DNA of 64,000 nt, taken from Kribbella sp. VKM Ac-2568 (lineage in GTDB: Bacteria; Actinomycetota; Actinomycetes; Propionibacteriales; Kribbellaceae). Made by a program: the position numbers and the translations under genes. The number at the start of each line of letters is the position of its first letter. Position 1 is the first letter of the stretch. This document shows, in pieces, positions 43,603 through 52,465 of this stretch. The stretch lies in NCBI RefSeq assembly GCF_004345365.1, contig NZ_SLVF01000020.1, positions 62,001 through 126,000 on the forward strand, read 5' to 3'. The notes below the pieces were generated by a model. The model saw only the letters and a program-made list of their open reading frames with translations, had not been told where the DNA came from and searched no databases.

Positions 43603-44550
43603 ATGAGCTTGGTGGGGAGGTTCGACACGCCGGGGTCGCTCCGCGACGTCCCGGCCGGCTCGCCGTTGTACGACCGCTGGCACGCCACGATCGGCGCCCT
43701 GATCGCGCCGTCGACCCCGCTCAGCGGACCTGGCGCCTACGTCGATCCGAGCGAACGCGACCTCGACGTCACCGCCACCCGGGCCTACACGTGGACCGGC
43801 TTCTCGCGACCCCTGCTGATGAAGCACCGCGACGACCGCGACGCCGCGTTTGCCGAGGGCGAGGATCGATCCACCCAGATCGAGTACCTCGAGTGGCACG
43901 TGGCCCGCGACCCCAGCGGCGTCATCGTGCGGGTCACGTTCACGACCGAGACGCCGGAGTACTGGAAGGCGCTCGCCGCGGTCGCCCCCAACCGGGTCGT
44001 GGCGCTGTACCGGGAGTTGGTCGATCCCGCGGTCCGAAGTAAGGACCTGTTCAAGGCCAACGGCAGGTACGACCCGCTGAACCGCTGGAACACGACCCAC
44101 GGCATCGTGCACTACATCATGCCGATCAACTCCATGAGGGATCTGCTCGGCGTCTCGCAGGAGGTCGAGCGCACCGGCGCCGCGCTCGACGGGTACGGCG
44201 CGCTGCCGTACGGCCGCGAGACGGGCGCCGACGCCCGGATCAACCTCGATCTCTGGTCGATCAACCGGAAGGGGTACGCCGTCGCTACCGCCGACCCGCC
44301 CGGTCCGCTCATCATCGATTGGGACGATTCGGGATGGACCGATCCCGCCGGCGAACCCGTGGGTGACCACTGGAGGGTCGTCCGCGGCGTGCGGGGCGCC
44401 GCGCTGCGGGTGGTCTACGAGGTACCGCCGGCAGCCGGGTACCGGGTCGGAGACATCCGGATCGGCGGCCGGCCCATCGCCTTTGGCGGCCAGCTCGCCG
44501 AGCATGTGATCATGTCGGCCCACGGCGTCATCGATCGGGGCGCCTCGTGA
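43603..44550 (+). CDS. Unknown protein coupled to a DyP-type peroxidase
   Basis: A 315-residue cytoplasmic protein without signal peptide, of a family I do not recognise. Recurrent features are YTWTGFSRPLLMKHRDDRDA, YLEWHVARDPSGVIVRVTFT, TETPEYWKALAAVAPNRVVA, RWNTTHGIVHYIMPINSM and DLLGVSQEVERTG. The many aromatic and charged residues suggest a soluble enzyme or a binding partner. The next gene, a DyP-type peroxidase, starts inside its last codons (GTGA), so the proteins should be made in equal amounts and probably act together. The ATG at 43603 is the first in frame after the ABC genes. Confidence 0.7.
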   Translation: MSLVGRFDTPGSLRDVPAGSPLYDRWHATIGALIAPSTPLSGPGAYVDPSERDLDVTATRAYTWTGFSRPLLMKHRDDRDAAFAEGEDRSTQIEYLEWHVARDPSGVIVRVTFTTETPEYWKALAAVAPNRVVALYRELVDPAVRSKDLFKANGRYDPLNRWNTTHGIVHYIMPINSMRDLLGVSQEVERTGAALDGYGALPYGRETGADARINLDLWSINRKGYAVATADPPGPLIIDWDDSGWTDPAGEPVGDHWRVVRGVRGAALRVVYEVPPAAGYRVGDIRIGGRPIAFGGQLAEHVIMSAHGVIDRGAS

Positions 44551-46340
44551 ACTCCGACGCGGCCATCGCACTGGCCGCGCTCGCGGAGACCCAGACGGCG
44601 CTGCTGTCGGGCGTCGAGCTCCCGGCAAGCAGCGGCGATGCCGCTGCGCGTCTCGGCCGGGCCGCGGCGGAGACGGTCGGGGCCGAAGCGGTCGCTGCCG
44701 AGAGTGGCGAGGTGACAGGCGACCAGATGCCCGCCGGCAGCGGCCGGACCCCGCAGGCGTTGGCCGACGAGCCCGTGTACGACGCCGATGCCGCCGCCGA
44801 CATCCAGGGCAACATCGTCCCCGGGTTCAACAAGGACCACCAGCACTTCCTGTTCCTGCGCTTCGGAAGCATCGACGGCGCCCGCGAGTGGGTGGGCTGG
44901 CTGGCGCCTCGCATCACCGCCATGGACGAGGTGCTGGACTTCCGGCGCGAGTTCCGCGCGCTGCGCCTACGCCTCGGCGTCCGCGAACCCGGACTCAGCG
45001 CCACCTGGACCGCGGTCGCCTTCTCGTTCCCGGCCATCGCGGCGCTCGCCGGGCACACCGATGCGCGCGCCTTCGGCGAACAGAGCTTCCGACAAGGCCT
45101 GGCTGAGCGGTCCACCTACCTCGGCGACCCGACTGACCCTGATCACCGGGGGCATCGTGCCAACTGGGTCGTGGGCGGCCCGGACAACGAGGCCGACGCC
45201 TTGGTGATCGTCGCCGCCGATGACCCGAACGACCTGGACGCCATGGTCGACGAGATCCTCGACCACGCCAGCGCACACGGCATCACGTTGCTTTTCGGGC
45301 AGCGCGGCGACACTCTCCCTGGGAACCTCCAAGGCCACGAGCACTTCGGGTTCAAGGACGGCATCTCCCAGCCGGGCGTGCGCGGCCGGCGGGCGACCTC
45401 GCCGGACGACCACCTCACGCCCCGCTTCCTCGACGCCGACGACCCGCACGCTGAGCTCTTCGCCAAGCCCGGCCAGCCGCTTGTCTGGCCCGGGCAGTTT
45501 CTGCTCGGCGAGCTCCGCCAGCACCATCAGGACCCGACGATCCCGGCCGCACCCGCCAGTGCGTTCCCCGACTGGGCCCGGCGCGGCTCGTACCTGGTGT
45601 GCCGACGCCTCCATCAGGACGTCGTCGGCTTCTGGGAGATGGCAACGGCCGCCGCCGCGGCGATGGGGACTACCCCGGTCAGGCTCGCGTCGATGCTCGT
45701 CGGTCGCTGGCCGAGCGGAGCTCCGTTGATGCGCTCGCCCGATGCGGACGACGCTGCCCTCGCCGGCGACGAGTTCGCCAACAACCACTTCCTCTTCGAC
45801 GACGAGACCCGCCCGTCCGCGCTGGTCGATCTCCCCGGTTACCCCGGCGACACGCATCGGCCCGCGACCGAGGACCTGCTCGGCAAGGTGTGCCCGTTCG
45901 CCGCCCACATCCGCAAAGTCAACTCCCGCGACAGTGGCACCGACTTCGGTGCACCCGCGGACACGTTCCTGCGGCTGATGCTGCGGCGCGGCATCCCCTA
46001 CGGTGAACCGATCGCAGGCATCGCCGACCCGTCGCCCGAACTGGAGACGGGCGAGCGCGGCCTGCTGTTCGCCGCGTACATGGCGTCGATCGAGGATCAG
46101 TTCGAGTTCGTCACCCGCCGCTGGGCCAACTCGCCTGTACAGCCCAACGTCGGCGGCGTCGACCCGATCATCGGCCAGCGCGACGTGCGGGGGGACCGCC
46201 GGCGTACGGTCGACCTTCCGGCCGCCGATGGCTCGACCACCACGATCGAGCTCCAGGAGGACCTCGTCACACCCACAGGTGGCGGCTACTTCTTCGCCCC
46301 GCCCATCTCGGCGCTCCGTGGCACCCTCGCCGCCGGCTGA
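44547..46340 (+). CDS. DyP-type peroxidase, long N-terminal extension
   Basis: A 597-residue haem peroxidase. The DyP signature GFKDGISQPG has the catalytic Asp at residue 271, and FAAHIRKVNSRDSG contains the proximal His and distal Arg segment. The enzyme uses hydrogen peroxide to oxidise dyes and aromatic or other substrates. It is longer than the usual 300-450 residues: the first 85 residues are Ala/Gly/Glu-rich (ALAALAETQTALLSGVELPA), with no export signal, and there are insertions around residues 350-420. It is coupled to the unknown gene upstream. Confidence 0.85.
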   Translation: MNSDAAIALAALAETQTALLSGVELPASSGDAAARLGRAAAETVGAEAVAAESGEVTGDQMPAGSGRTPQALADEPVYDADAAADIQGNIVPGFNKDHQHFLFLRFGSIDGAREWVGWLAPRITAMDEVLDFRREFRALRLRLGVREPGLSATWTAVAFSFPAIAALAGHTDARAFGEQSFRQGLAERSTYLGDPTDPDHRGHRANWVVGGPDNEADALVIVAADDPNDLDAMVDEILDHASAHGITLLFGQRGDTLPGNLQGHEHFGFKDGISQPGVRGRRATSPDDHLTPRFLDADDPHAELFAKPGQPLVWPGQFLLGELRQHHQDPTIPAAPASAFPDWARRGSYLVCRRLHQDVVGFWEMATAAAAAMGTTPVRLASMLVGRWPSGAPLMRSPDADDAALAGDEFANNHFLFDDETRPSALVDLPGYPGDTHRPATEDLLGKVCPFAAHIRKVNSRDSGTDFGAPADTFLRLMLRRGIPYGEPIAGIADPSPELETGERGLLFAAYMASIEDQFEFVTRRWANSPVQPNVGGVDPIIGQRDVRGDRRRTVDLPAADGSTTTIELQEDLVTPTGGGYFFAPPISALRGTLAAG

Positions 46341-46714
46341 TCGCACGCCGGAGTCCGTGAACACCCGCCTCCGCCACGCGGCCAAGGCTCGCTGCCCCTC
46401 GAGACACTCAGAGTCTGCTTGCCTGAGCCGGTGCTGAACGCCCGTAATACCACCGGCTGGGGGCCGTCCAGGTCTATTTGCCTCAGGCCACTTCCTCGGG
46501 ACTTGTCGTCCGGGGCTGCGACCACCGGCGCGACGAGCTCCGATCGACGGCAGCTCAGGCGGATGGCGGTGGTGATCAACCCGGTGACGAACGGCAAGAT
46601 CGAGGTCCGCGGTCGCGAAGTCCTCCGTGGGCCACTCAAAAGGGCGTCAACCGGCGATACACTCGCCGGTCAGGCGAACCCGGTCAACTGACACAGCATG
46701 AGGGGACCCAGCGG
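46341..46714. other. Gap without a recognised gene
   Basis: About 370 bases between the peroxidase and the nucleotidyltransferase-like gene. Short frames on both strands have no ribosome site and no protein-like composition. No hairpin or palindrome stood out. A promoter for the downstream gene is expected here but I cannot place it. Confidence 0.4.
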
Positions 46715-47506
46715 ATGCGGCATCACGATGAGACGCTCGCGGCGTTCATAAGGACTCCTTGTGAGGACTGGCTAGCGGTTGTGCTGGACGGCTCGGTGGC
46801 GCGCGGCCGGGAGCGACCGGACTCCGACGTCGATGTGACCGTCGTCGTGACAGAGGAGGCGTTCGAGCAAGCCCGCGCAGGGGATCGGGTGAGCTACGTC
46901 GACCGCGAGGTCGCGACGTACGAGCGCGGCTACGTCGACGTCAAGGTTGTCACTCTGGCACTGCTGGCCGCAGGCGCAGTGCGCGGCGACGAGCCGATGC
47001 GGGCCGCCTTCACTGAGGCCCGGGTCGCCTGGTCGCGCGACGATGCCATCCGCTCAGAGCTCGAGCACCTGCTGAAGGGCGTCGTTGAACTCGATGAGGA
47101 GGAGTGGGAACGGCGGATGGCGTCCGCCATCGCGGTCGTGCGGCTGCAGGCCGGCTATTTCGCAAAGCAGGCATTCGCCTCGGGGGAGGAGTACCTGGTT
47201 CGTCACGCGACACTCCACACCGTCTCGGCGGCGGGCCGTGCGCTGCTGGCCTTCAATCGCACCTTGTTCCAAGGCCACAAGTACCTGTTCCCTACCCTCG
47301 CCGGGCTGGAGAACACACCGGACGGGTTTCTCGATCAGGCACGCTCTGTCTTGGCGGATCCAACGCCGGAGAGACTCGACGTGCTTGTCAAGACGGTGGA
47401 GGACTTCCACGACTGGCCGCTGACTCGTGAAGCGACTCTCTCCCGCTACGTCTCCGACAACGAGCTGGCCTGGCTCGACCGCTCACTCCCAACCGAATAC
47501 CACTGA
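46715..47506 (+). CDS. Nucleotidyltransferase-fold protein
   Basis: A 263-residue cytoplasmic protein. The N-terminal 100 residues have the polymerase-beta nucleotidyltransferase motif VVLDGSVARGRERPDSDVDV, with the Gly-Ser and the two Asp residues of the metal site, then YVDVKVVTLALLAAG for the third acidic residue. The C-terminal 150 residues are helical (SAIAVVRLQAGYFAKQAFAS). The layout resembles aminoglycoside-type or MNT-like enzymes, but the target is unknown. The ATG at 46715 follows GAGGGG; the frame extends upstream to 46478 without a site. Confidence 0.8.
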   Translation: MRHHDETLAAFIRTPCEDWLAVVLDGSVARGRERPDSDVDVTVVVTEEAFEQARAGDRVSYVDREVATYERGYVDVKVVTLALLAAGAVRGDEPMRAAFTEARVAWSRDDAIRSELEHLLKGVVELDEEEWERRMASAIAVVRLQAGYFAKQAFASGEEYLVRHATLHTVSAAGRALLAFNRTLFQGHKYLFPTLAGLENTPDGFLDQARSVLADPTPERLDVLVKTVEDFHDWPLTREATLSRYVSDNELAWLDRSLPTEYH

Positions 47507-47606
47507 ACGCCGCCAGGTCGAGCGTCGCCACGCCTAGCTGGGGCCGGCGGTGACAGTTGCTGATGGCAACGTAGGTGTCGGCGTCGTCAATTGCGCTTCG
47601 GGTGGG

Positions 47607-47834
47607 TCAGGTGGCGGGATCGAGGTAGCTACTTAGGCGGGGGAGCGTGTGGGTCTTCTTGAGGGTGGTGGTCAGGTTGGCGAGTTGCTCGCAGCCGGCG
47701 GTGAGGGCGTCTTGCAGGGTGGGCCAGCGGTCGACGCACCAGTAGGGGTCGTCGGGCTGGCGGTCGTGGTCGTCGTCGATGTCGGCGCACCAGCCGCCGG
47801 CGTACGCGTGGTGGATGTGCAATCTGAGCTTCAT
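47607..47834 (-). CDS. Small acidic His/Trp/Cys protein, copy 2 of a duplicated cassette
   Basis: A 75-residue protein that opens LRLHIHHAYAGGWCADIDD and continues with the acidic DDDHDRQPDDPYWCVDRWP and TLQDALTAGCEQLANL. It is about three-quarters identical to the protein at 3875-4129 up to residue 68, and the DNA between them is almost unchanged over that part. Two conserved Cys (in GGWCAD and YWCVD), several His and many Asp could form a metal site; this is inference. The ATG lies 35 bases after the stop of its 34-residue partner. It ends DPAT shortly after SSYL, unlike copy 1. Confidence 0.7.
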   Translation of the reverse strand: MKLRLHIHHAYAGGWCADIDDDHDRQPDDPYWCVDRWPTLQDALTAGCEQLANLTTTLKKTHTLPRLSSYLDPAT

Positions 47835-47869
47835 GGTCGTTCGTCTCTCGGGGAAGTGCGTGCGTGGAG

Positions 47870-47974
47870 TCAGTAGGGCAGTCGTCGGCCCGAAGGGGTC
47901 CGGAGGTCGATGACTTTGGTGTTCCTTGGTCTGCGGGTTCGCAGCGGCCGTTGGCGAAGTTGGATTTGTCGCAT
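47870..47974 (-). CDS. 34-residue basic peptide, copy 2 of a duplicated cassette
   Basis: An ATG preceded by AGGAGGTGAG, a very strong ribosome site, opens a 34-residue peptide that begins MRQIQLRQRPLRT and ends DLRTPSGRRLPY. The paralogue at 4165-4269 has the same length and end, differing mainly in the middle. Arg makes up about a third of the residues, and there is no Cys. The strong ribosome site and constrained end show selection for the peptide itself. Function unknown; a processed peptide, a regulatory leader or a toxin-like partner are all open. Confidence 0.65.
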   Translation of the reverse strand: MRQIQLRQRPLRTRRPRNTKVIDLRTPSGRRLPY

Positions 47975-48140
47975 TGGACTCACCTCCTGTGGTGGCGTTG
48001 CCTGACAACGACGCTGGCAGTGGCTGATGCCGCAGCCAGCTGGTCGTAGCAGGGGCTATTTCCGGCTATTGCAGGTAGTTCGGGCTTGTGCACGAGTCGG
48101 ATGGGTGCGTCGTTCCGCGGAACGCTTCGGTGGGCGAGGG

Positions 48141-48152
48141 CTGACCGGTCAG
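48141..48152. promoter_or_regulatory. Palindrome CTGACCGGTCAG, copy 1
   Basis: A perfect 12-base palindrome, repeated exactly at 48321-48332, 180 bp apart. Such short palindromes often bind TetR-like or other dimeric regulators, but none is encoded beside them. They flank a small minus-strand frame (48155-48310). Confidence 0.3.
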
Positions 48153-48154
48153 AT

Positions 48155-48310
48155 CTACCGGACCTGAGCGCGCAGTTCGCCGGCTACCAGTGCCACCTGC
48201 AGCGACATCCGGATGTGAGACGGCAAGAAGGTCGCGTCGGCCACCACGTGCGGTCCGCGGCCGCGCAGACCCGGTAGGCCAGAGGGTTCGGCGACAGTCG
48301 GCTGCCTCAC
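48155..48310 (-). CDS. Possible small protein or C-terminal remnant
   Basis: A 51-residue frame from a GTG at 48310. The end looks protein-like (PHVVADATFLPSHIRMSLQV and ALVAGELRAQVR), the start less so. There is no convincing ribosome site. The frame lies between two identical palindromes. Family not recognised; it may be the tail of a decayed gene. The remaining sequence of this roughly 590-base gap (47975-48564) shows nothing else I can support. Confidence 0.2.
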   Translation of the reverse strand: MRQPTVAEPSGLPGLRGRGPHVVADATFLPSHIRMSLQVALVAGELRAQVR

Positions 48311-48320
48311 TTTCCGTAAC

Positions 48321-48332
48321 CTGACCGGTCAG
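48321..48332. promoter_or_regulatory. Palindrome CTGACCGGTCAG, copy 2
   Basis: Exact repeat of the 12-base palindrome at 48141-48152. It lies 11 bases upstream of the GTG of the small minus-strand frame, as an operator would. Confidence 0.3.
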
Positions 48333-48564
48333 CAGCCACGACACGGCGTACCGTCGTGGGATCTGAGCGTCCTGTGGGCGAACAGAGCTGCGCTGGCGGC
48401 GGTGCCAGGTGAAGGAGGCCTGAGCCGCGACCAGCTCAAGTTCTCGACTACAACGCTGACCGACGGAACGATGCCGTTGGCGGCCGGTGCCTCCGTATCG
48501 TCGCAGTAGTCGATTCGTCCTGGCATCGATGCAGCCGAGGCACCCATCGGCGACCGGTAAGGGT

Positions 48565-49551
48565 TCAGCGCGTGTAGCGGGCGACGAGCGTGTTCATGGC
48601 CTCGTCGATGCTGTGGTCGACGCGGTGTCGGGTGGGGTCCTCGTCGTACCAGGTGATGATTTCGCGGGCGCCTGTTTCGAAGGGGATGGTGGCGACGAAG
48701 TCCGGGACCACCTGGCGGAGTTTGCTGTTGTCGAAGACCGCCGAATGGGCCTTGTCGCCCAGGAGGCCGTCCCCCCAGCCCTGATGCACAGCGGCGATGG
48801 CGTCCGAAGGGACGTGGACGATCTGTGCTGACGTCCCGGCTGCCGTGGCCAGCGCGTGCGCGATCTGATCCCAGGTCAGGACGTCGTCCGAGGTGATTTG
48901 GAAGGCGTCGCCGAGCGTGCGGGGGTGGCCGAGCAGCGGAACCAGTCCACGGGCGAAGTCGCGGTGGTGCGTCAGAGTCCACAGCGAGGTTCCGTCACCG
49001 TGCACCACCACAGGTTGGCCGCGGCGCATCCGTTCGACGATCGTCCAGCCGCCGTCGAACGGGACGAGGGTGCGGTCGTAGGTGTGCGAGGGCCGCACGA
49101 TCGTGACCGGATAACCCTCGTCGCGGTACAGGGCGGTGAGGAGGTCCTCGCAGGCGATCTTGTTACGTGAGTACTGCCAGTACGGGTTTCGCAGCGGCGT
49201 CGACTCGATGATCGGCAGCCGGGCCGGTGGCGTCTGGTACGCCGACGCGGAGCTGATGAAGACGTACTGGCCGACGTGTCCTCGTAGCGCGTCGGTGCGG
49301 GCGCGCACCTGATCGGGCGTGAATGCGACCCAGTCGACGACGACATCGAAGTCCTGGCCGGCAACCGCGGCCAAGGATGCCGCGTCGTCGACATCGGCAG
49401 TGATCTGTTTCGCCTCCGGCGGGAGGGAACGAATCGAGGTCTGACCGCGGTTGGCGACGGTGAGGTCGAGCCCCGCCTCGACTGCTCGCCAGGAGCAGGC
49501 CGAGCTGATGATTCCGGTTCCGCCGAGAAAGAGAACACGCAGGCCACTCAT
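48565..49551 (-). CDS. NAD-dependent epimerase/dehydratase (extended SDR)
   Basis: A 328-residue extended SDR. LRVLFLGGTGIISSACSWRA is the nucleotide-binding start (a variant of GxxGxxG), VVVDWVAFTPD and YVFISSASAYQ the strand with the active Ser/Thr, and YSRNK the catalytic Tyr-x-x-x-Lys; RPSHTYDRTLVPFDGG follows. Such proteins act on nucleotide sugars or related carbonyls. The ATG at 49551 is behind GAGGAG, 8 bases away. It is divergent from the SDR/aldehyde dehydrogenase operon, with 124 bases between. Confidence 0.85.
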   Translation of the reverse strand: MSGLRVLFLGGTGIISSACSWRAVEAGLDLTVANRGQTSIRSLPPEAKQITADVDDAASLAAVAGQDFDVVVDWVAFTPDQVRARTDALRGHVGQYVFISSASAYQTPPARLPIIESTPLRNPYWQYSRNKIACEDLLTALYRDEGYPVTIVRPSHTYDRTLVPFDGGWTIVERMRRGQPVVVHGDGTSLWTLTHHRDFARGLVPLLGHPRTLGDAFQITSDDVLTWDQIAHALATAAGTSAQIVHVPSDAIAAVHQGWGDGLLGDKAHSAVFDNSKLRQVVPDFVATIPFETGAREIITWYDEDPTRHRVDHSIDEAMNTLVARYTR

Positions 49552-49675
49552 TCGATCGACTCCTCGGGCAGCTAACTGTAAGGTCACTGACGCTCAGAAC
49601 TTGGAGAATGATAACAGTTGAGCGATCCTGGTCTTACGGATGGAAGATTCAAGATCCACAAGGGGAGGGTGTGTT

Positions 49676-50431
49676 GTGACCAGTCTCGAGGGGCGCGTTG
49701 TTCTGATCACCGGCGCCGGTGGTGGTATCGGCTCGGCGACTGCTCGCACGGTGGTGGCCCAGGGCGGGCATGCGCTGATTCACGACATCACGGGATCCGC
49801 GCTCGATGCTCTCGCCAAGGAACTCGGTGACAGCGCCACGGTGCTGGTCGCCGACCTCACCGACCTGGCGGCGGTCAAGAAGCTGTGGGACGACGCTTGG
49901 GCCGTCAAGGGGCAGGTGGACGTCGTGGTCAACAATGCCGGCGCCTATCCGCCTGCTCCGCTGGACGCCCCGCTCGACGAGTGGCTCAAGGTCTGGGACT
50001 TCTCGCTCGACCTGCATCTCAAGGCGCCCGCGGTCTTGTGCCGCGAGGCGGTGGCGGCGTACTCCGGACTGGAGCGGGGCGGCATCATCATCAACCTGGC
50101 GTCGCGCGCTGCGTTTCGCGGCGAGGATCCGGAGTACTGGCACTACGCGGCCGCCAAGGCGGGGGTGGTTGCGATGACGCGCACGATCGCACGCCAGTAC
50201 GGCCGTCACGGTGTGACTGCCTTCGCTGTCGCTCCTGGGTATGTGAACACCGACTTGAACGAGCACTTCCGTGACACTGTCGGGGTCGAAGTCGCCGCGG
50301 AGCAGACGGGCCTGGGGGAGGTCGCACAACCGCAGGACGTTGCCAACATCATCGCGTTCCTGGCGACTGGTCTGGCGAAGCACGCGACGGGCACCACCAT
50401 CGACGTGAACGGAGCGTCGTATGTCCGTTGA
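49676..50431 (+). CDS. Short-chain dehydrogenase/reductase
   Basis: A 251-residue classical SDR. The cofactor motif is TGAGGGIGSA, then NNAGAYPP, the catalytic Ser in INLASRAAF and the Tyr/Lys pair in YWHYAAAKAGV. D/N residues after the second strand (HDIT) favour NAD. The GTG at 49676 follows GGGGAGGG. Its 3' end overlaps the aldehyde dehydrogenase gene by 11 bases, so the pair probably oxidise an alcohol to an acid in two steps or act in amine or amino-alcohol breakdown. Confidence 0.9.
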   Translation: MTSLEGRVVLITGAGGGIGSATARTVVAQGGHALIHDITGSALDALAKELGDSATVLVADLTDLAAVKKLWDDAWAVKGQVDVVVNNAGAYPPAPLDAPLDEWLKVWDFSLDLHLKAPAVLCREAVAAYSGLERGGIIINLASRAAFRGEDPEYWHYAAAKAGVVAMTRTIARQYGRHGVTAFAVAPGYVNTDLNEHFRDTVGVEVAAEQTGLGEVAQPQDVANIIAFLATGLAKHATGTTIDVNGASYVR

Positions 50432-51929
50432 CACCGGCCTCGCGCGGATGAGTGCGGACCTGTTCGTCAACGGATCCTGGACCGCGGGCAAGGCCGGGAC
50501 ACTCGACAACGTTGACCCAGGCAACGGTCAGACCGTCGGTGCGGTCTCGCTGGCCGGCGCCGACCAGGTCGCTGAGGCGATCACCGCCGCCGAGAACGCG
50601 TTCCCAGCCTGCGCGGCGATGCCGGCTGCTGCGAGAGGGGATATCCTCCGGCGTGCGGCACGCCTGCTCGCGGATCGTGCCGAGGAGGCCGCGGCGACGA
50701 TCCTGCTGGAGACCGGCAAGACGGAGGCCGACGCTCGCGGCGAGATCGACCGGGCCGTGGAGACGCTGCGCTGGAACGGTGAGCAGGCCGGCCGGGTACA
50801 GGCCACGATGTTCCCGGGCGTCGTGGCCGGTTCGCGGCGTACGTCGATCCCGACTTCGCTCGGCCCGGCCGCGGTGATCACGGCCTGGAACTTCCCGGCG
50901 GTCCTGGCCACGCGCAAGCTCGGCGCTGCTCTCGCGGCCGGCTGCACGGTGGTGTTCAAAGCGTCGGAGTTCGCTCCGGCCACGGCGCGACTCGTCGTCG
51001 AAGTGCTGGTTGACGCAGGCCTTCCGGCCGGCGTGCTGAATCTGGTCTTCGGTGATCCGCGGGCGGTGTCGGAACAGTTGACCTCGTCCTCGTCGATCAA
51101 GGTTTTGTCCTTCACCGGGTCGACGGCCGTCGGGAAGGCGTTGGCCGCGCAGGCGGCACCGAATCTGATCCGCACCGTGATGGAGTTGGGCGGGCATGCT
51201 CCCGCGCTGGTGATGGACGACGCCGATGTGGATCACGTGATCGCCACCACGGCGGCCGCCAAGTTCGGTTCCGCAGGTCAGTCGTGTGTCGCGCCCTCGA
51301 GGTACTTCGTTCACGAGTCCCTCTACCAGGAGTTCGTCGACAAGCTCACGGCCAAGGCCGGGTCCTACATCCTCGGGCATGGCACCGGGGAGGGAGTCAC
51401 GCTCGGCGCGGTCGCACATCAGGGACGCGTGGACGCCTTGGTCCGCCTCGCCCGCGATGCTGCCGATCATGGGGCCACCGTCACCACCGGGGGCAAACAA
51501 GCGGGCCGGGACGGGTTCTACTTCGAGCCGACGGTCGTCGCTGGACTCCCGCTGGACTCCAAGGCCATGATCCTCTCGGAAGAGCCGTTCGGTCCCATCG
51601 CGACCGTCTCCTCGTTCAGCACGCTGGACGAGGCGATCAGTGCAGCCAACGCGGCGCCCTATGCGTTCGCGGCGTACCTGTTCACGAACAGCATGAACGT
51701 GCGCGACGAGGTCGTCCGGCGGCTGAACGCCTCGAACATCGGCATCAATCAGCTGGCTCCGTCGCTGCCCGACGTACCCCTGGGCGGCCTGGGCAACTCC
51801 GGCTACGGCTACGAAGGCGGGATCGAAGGCATCCTCGCCTTCTGCCAACTCCGTCTCGTCTCCGAAACCGCCGGCCGGCATTCGACTGCAAGCGCCATCA
51901 GCAGGGGAGAGTCCCATGTTCGCCGATAA
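50421..51929 (+). CDS. Aldehyde dehydrogenase, NAD(P)-dependent (succinate-semialdehyde type)
   Basis: A 502-residue enzyme of the ALDH superfamily. TAWNFPAVLATRKLGAALAA, VFKASEFAPATA and LSFTGSTAVGK bind the cofactor; MELGGHAPA holds the general-base Glu and GQSCVAPS the catalytic Cys. LSEEPFGPIA and LGGLGNSGYGYEGG complete the pattern. The subgroup looks close to succinate-semialdehyde or related semialdehyde dehydrogenases, which is uncertain. Overlaps both neighbours (11 and 14 bases), so it is translated as part of one operon with the SDR and the Lrp regulator. Confidence 0.9.
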   Translation: MSVDTGLARMSADLFVNGSWTAGKAGTLDNVDPGNGQTVGAVSLAGADQVAEAITAAENAFPACAAMPAAARGDILRRAARLLADRAEEAAATILLETGKTEADARGEIDRAVETLRWNGEQAGRVQATMFPGVVAGSRRTSIPTSLGPAAVITAWNFPAVLATRKLGAALAAGCTVVFKASEFAPATARLVVEVLVDAGLPAGVLNLVFGDPRAVSEQLTSSSSIKVLSFTGSTAVGKALAAQAAPNLIRTVMELGGHAPALVMDDADVDHVIATTAAAKFGSAGQSCVAPSRYFVHESLYQEFVDKLTAKAGSYILGHGTGEGVTLGAVAHQGRVDALVRLARDAADHGATVTTGGKQAGRDGFYFEPTVVAGLPLDSKAMILSEEPFGPIATVSSFSTLDEAISAANAAPYAFAAYLFTNSMNVRDEVVRRLNASNIGINQLAPSLPDVPLGGLGNSGYGYEGGIEGILAFCQLRLVSETAGRHSTASAISRGESHVRR

Positions 51930-52458
51930 TCACTCCTCCTTGGCTCACGTCCGCGACGTGGCCGCGACGAGGCGCGAACCCTACGTGCTCGACGCGACCG
52001 ACCTGGCCCTGCTGAAGATCCTGGTGGCAGACTGCCGCACGTCGCAGCGCCAGATCGCCACCATGCTCGGAGTGTCCGCCCCCACCGTCGGTGAGCGGAT
52101 GGCACGGCTGGAGCGCAATGGCGTCATCACCGGGTACAGCGCCCAGGTCGACTGGTCGGTCGTCGGCTACGGCCAGGTCGTGTTCCTCTCCATCGAAGCA
52201 GGCCCGGGATATGACGTCGCCGCGATCATGGCCGCACTCTGGGAACTGGCGGAGGTCGAAGACGTCACTCTGGTCACCGGCGAGCTCGACCTCCTGATCC
52301 GGATGCGGGTCCGGGACTACGGCGAGCTGAGGACGATCCTGATGGACCAGGTTTGGCGGATCCCGGGCGTTCAGAGGACGGCAACCCTGCTGTCCGTGGC
52401 TGACATGCCGGCGAAGGACTTCGGTGCCGCCCTGCTCGACAAGATCCTGCTCCCCTGA
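51916..52458 (+). CDS. Lrp/AsnC-family transcriptional regulator
   Basis: A 180-residue regulator. After a 25-residue extension, the helix-turn-helix DATDLALLKILVADCRTSQR, QIATMLGVSAPTVGERMARL, ERNGVITGYSAQVDW is typical. The ligand-binding RAM domain follows (VVFLSIEAGPGYDVAAIMAA, TLVTGELDLLIRMRVRDYGE). Such regulators often respond to an amino acid and control its breakdown, so it probably governs the operon it ends. It overlaps the aldehyde dehydrogenase by 14 bases. Its stop is 7 bases from the convergent DUF1028 gene. Confidence 0.9.
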   Translation: MFADNHSSLAHVRDVAATRREPYVLDATDLALLKILVADCRTSQRQIATMLGVSAPTVGERMARLERNGVITGYSAQVDWSVVGYGQVVFLSIEAGPGYDVAAIMAALWELAEVEDVTLVTGELDLLIRMRVRDYGELRTILMDQVWRIPGVQRTATLLSVADMPAKDFGAALLDKILLP

Positions 52459-52465
52459 CGTCAGC

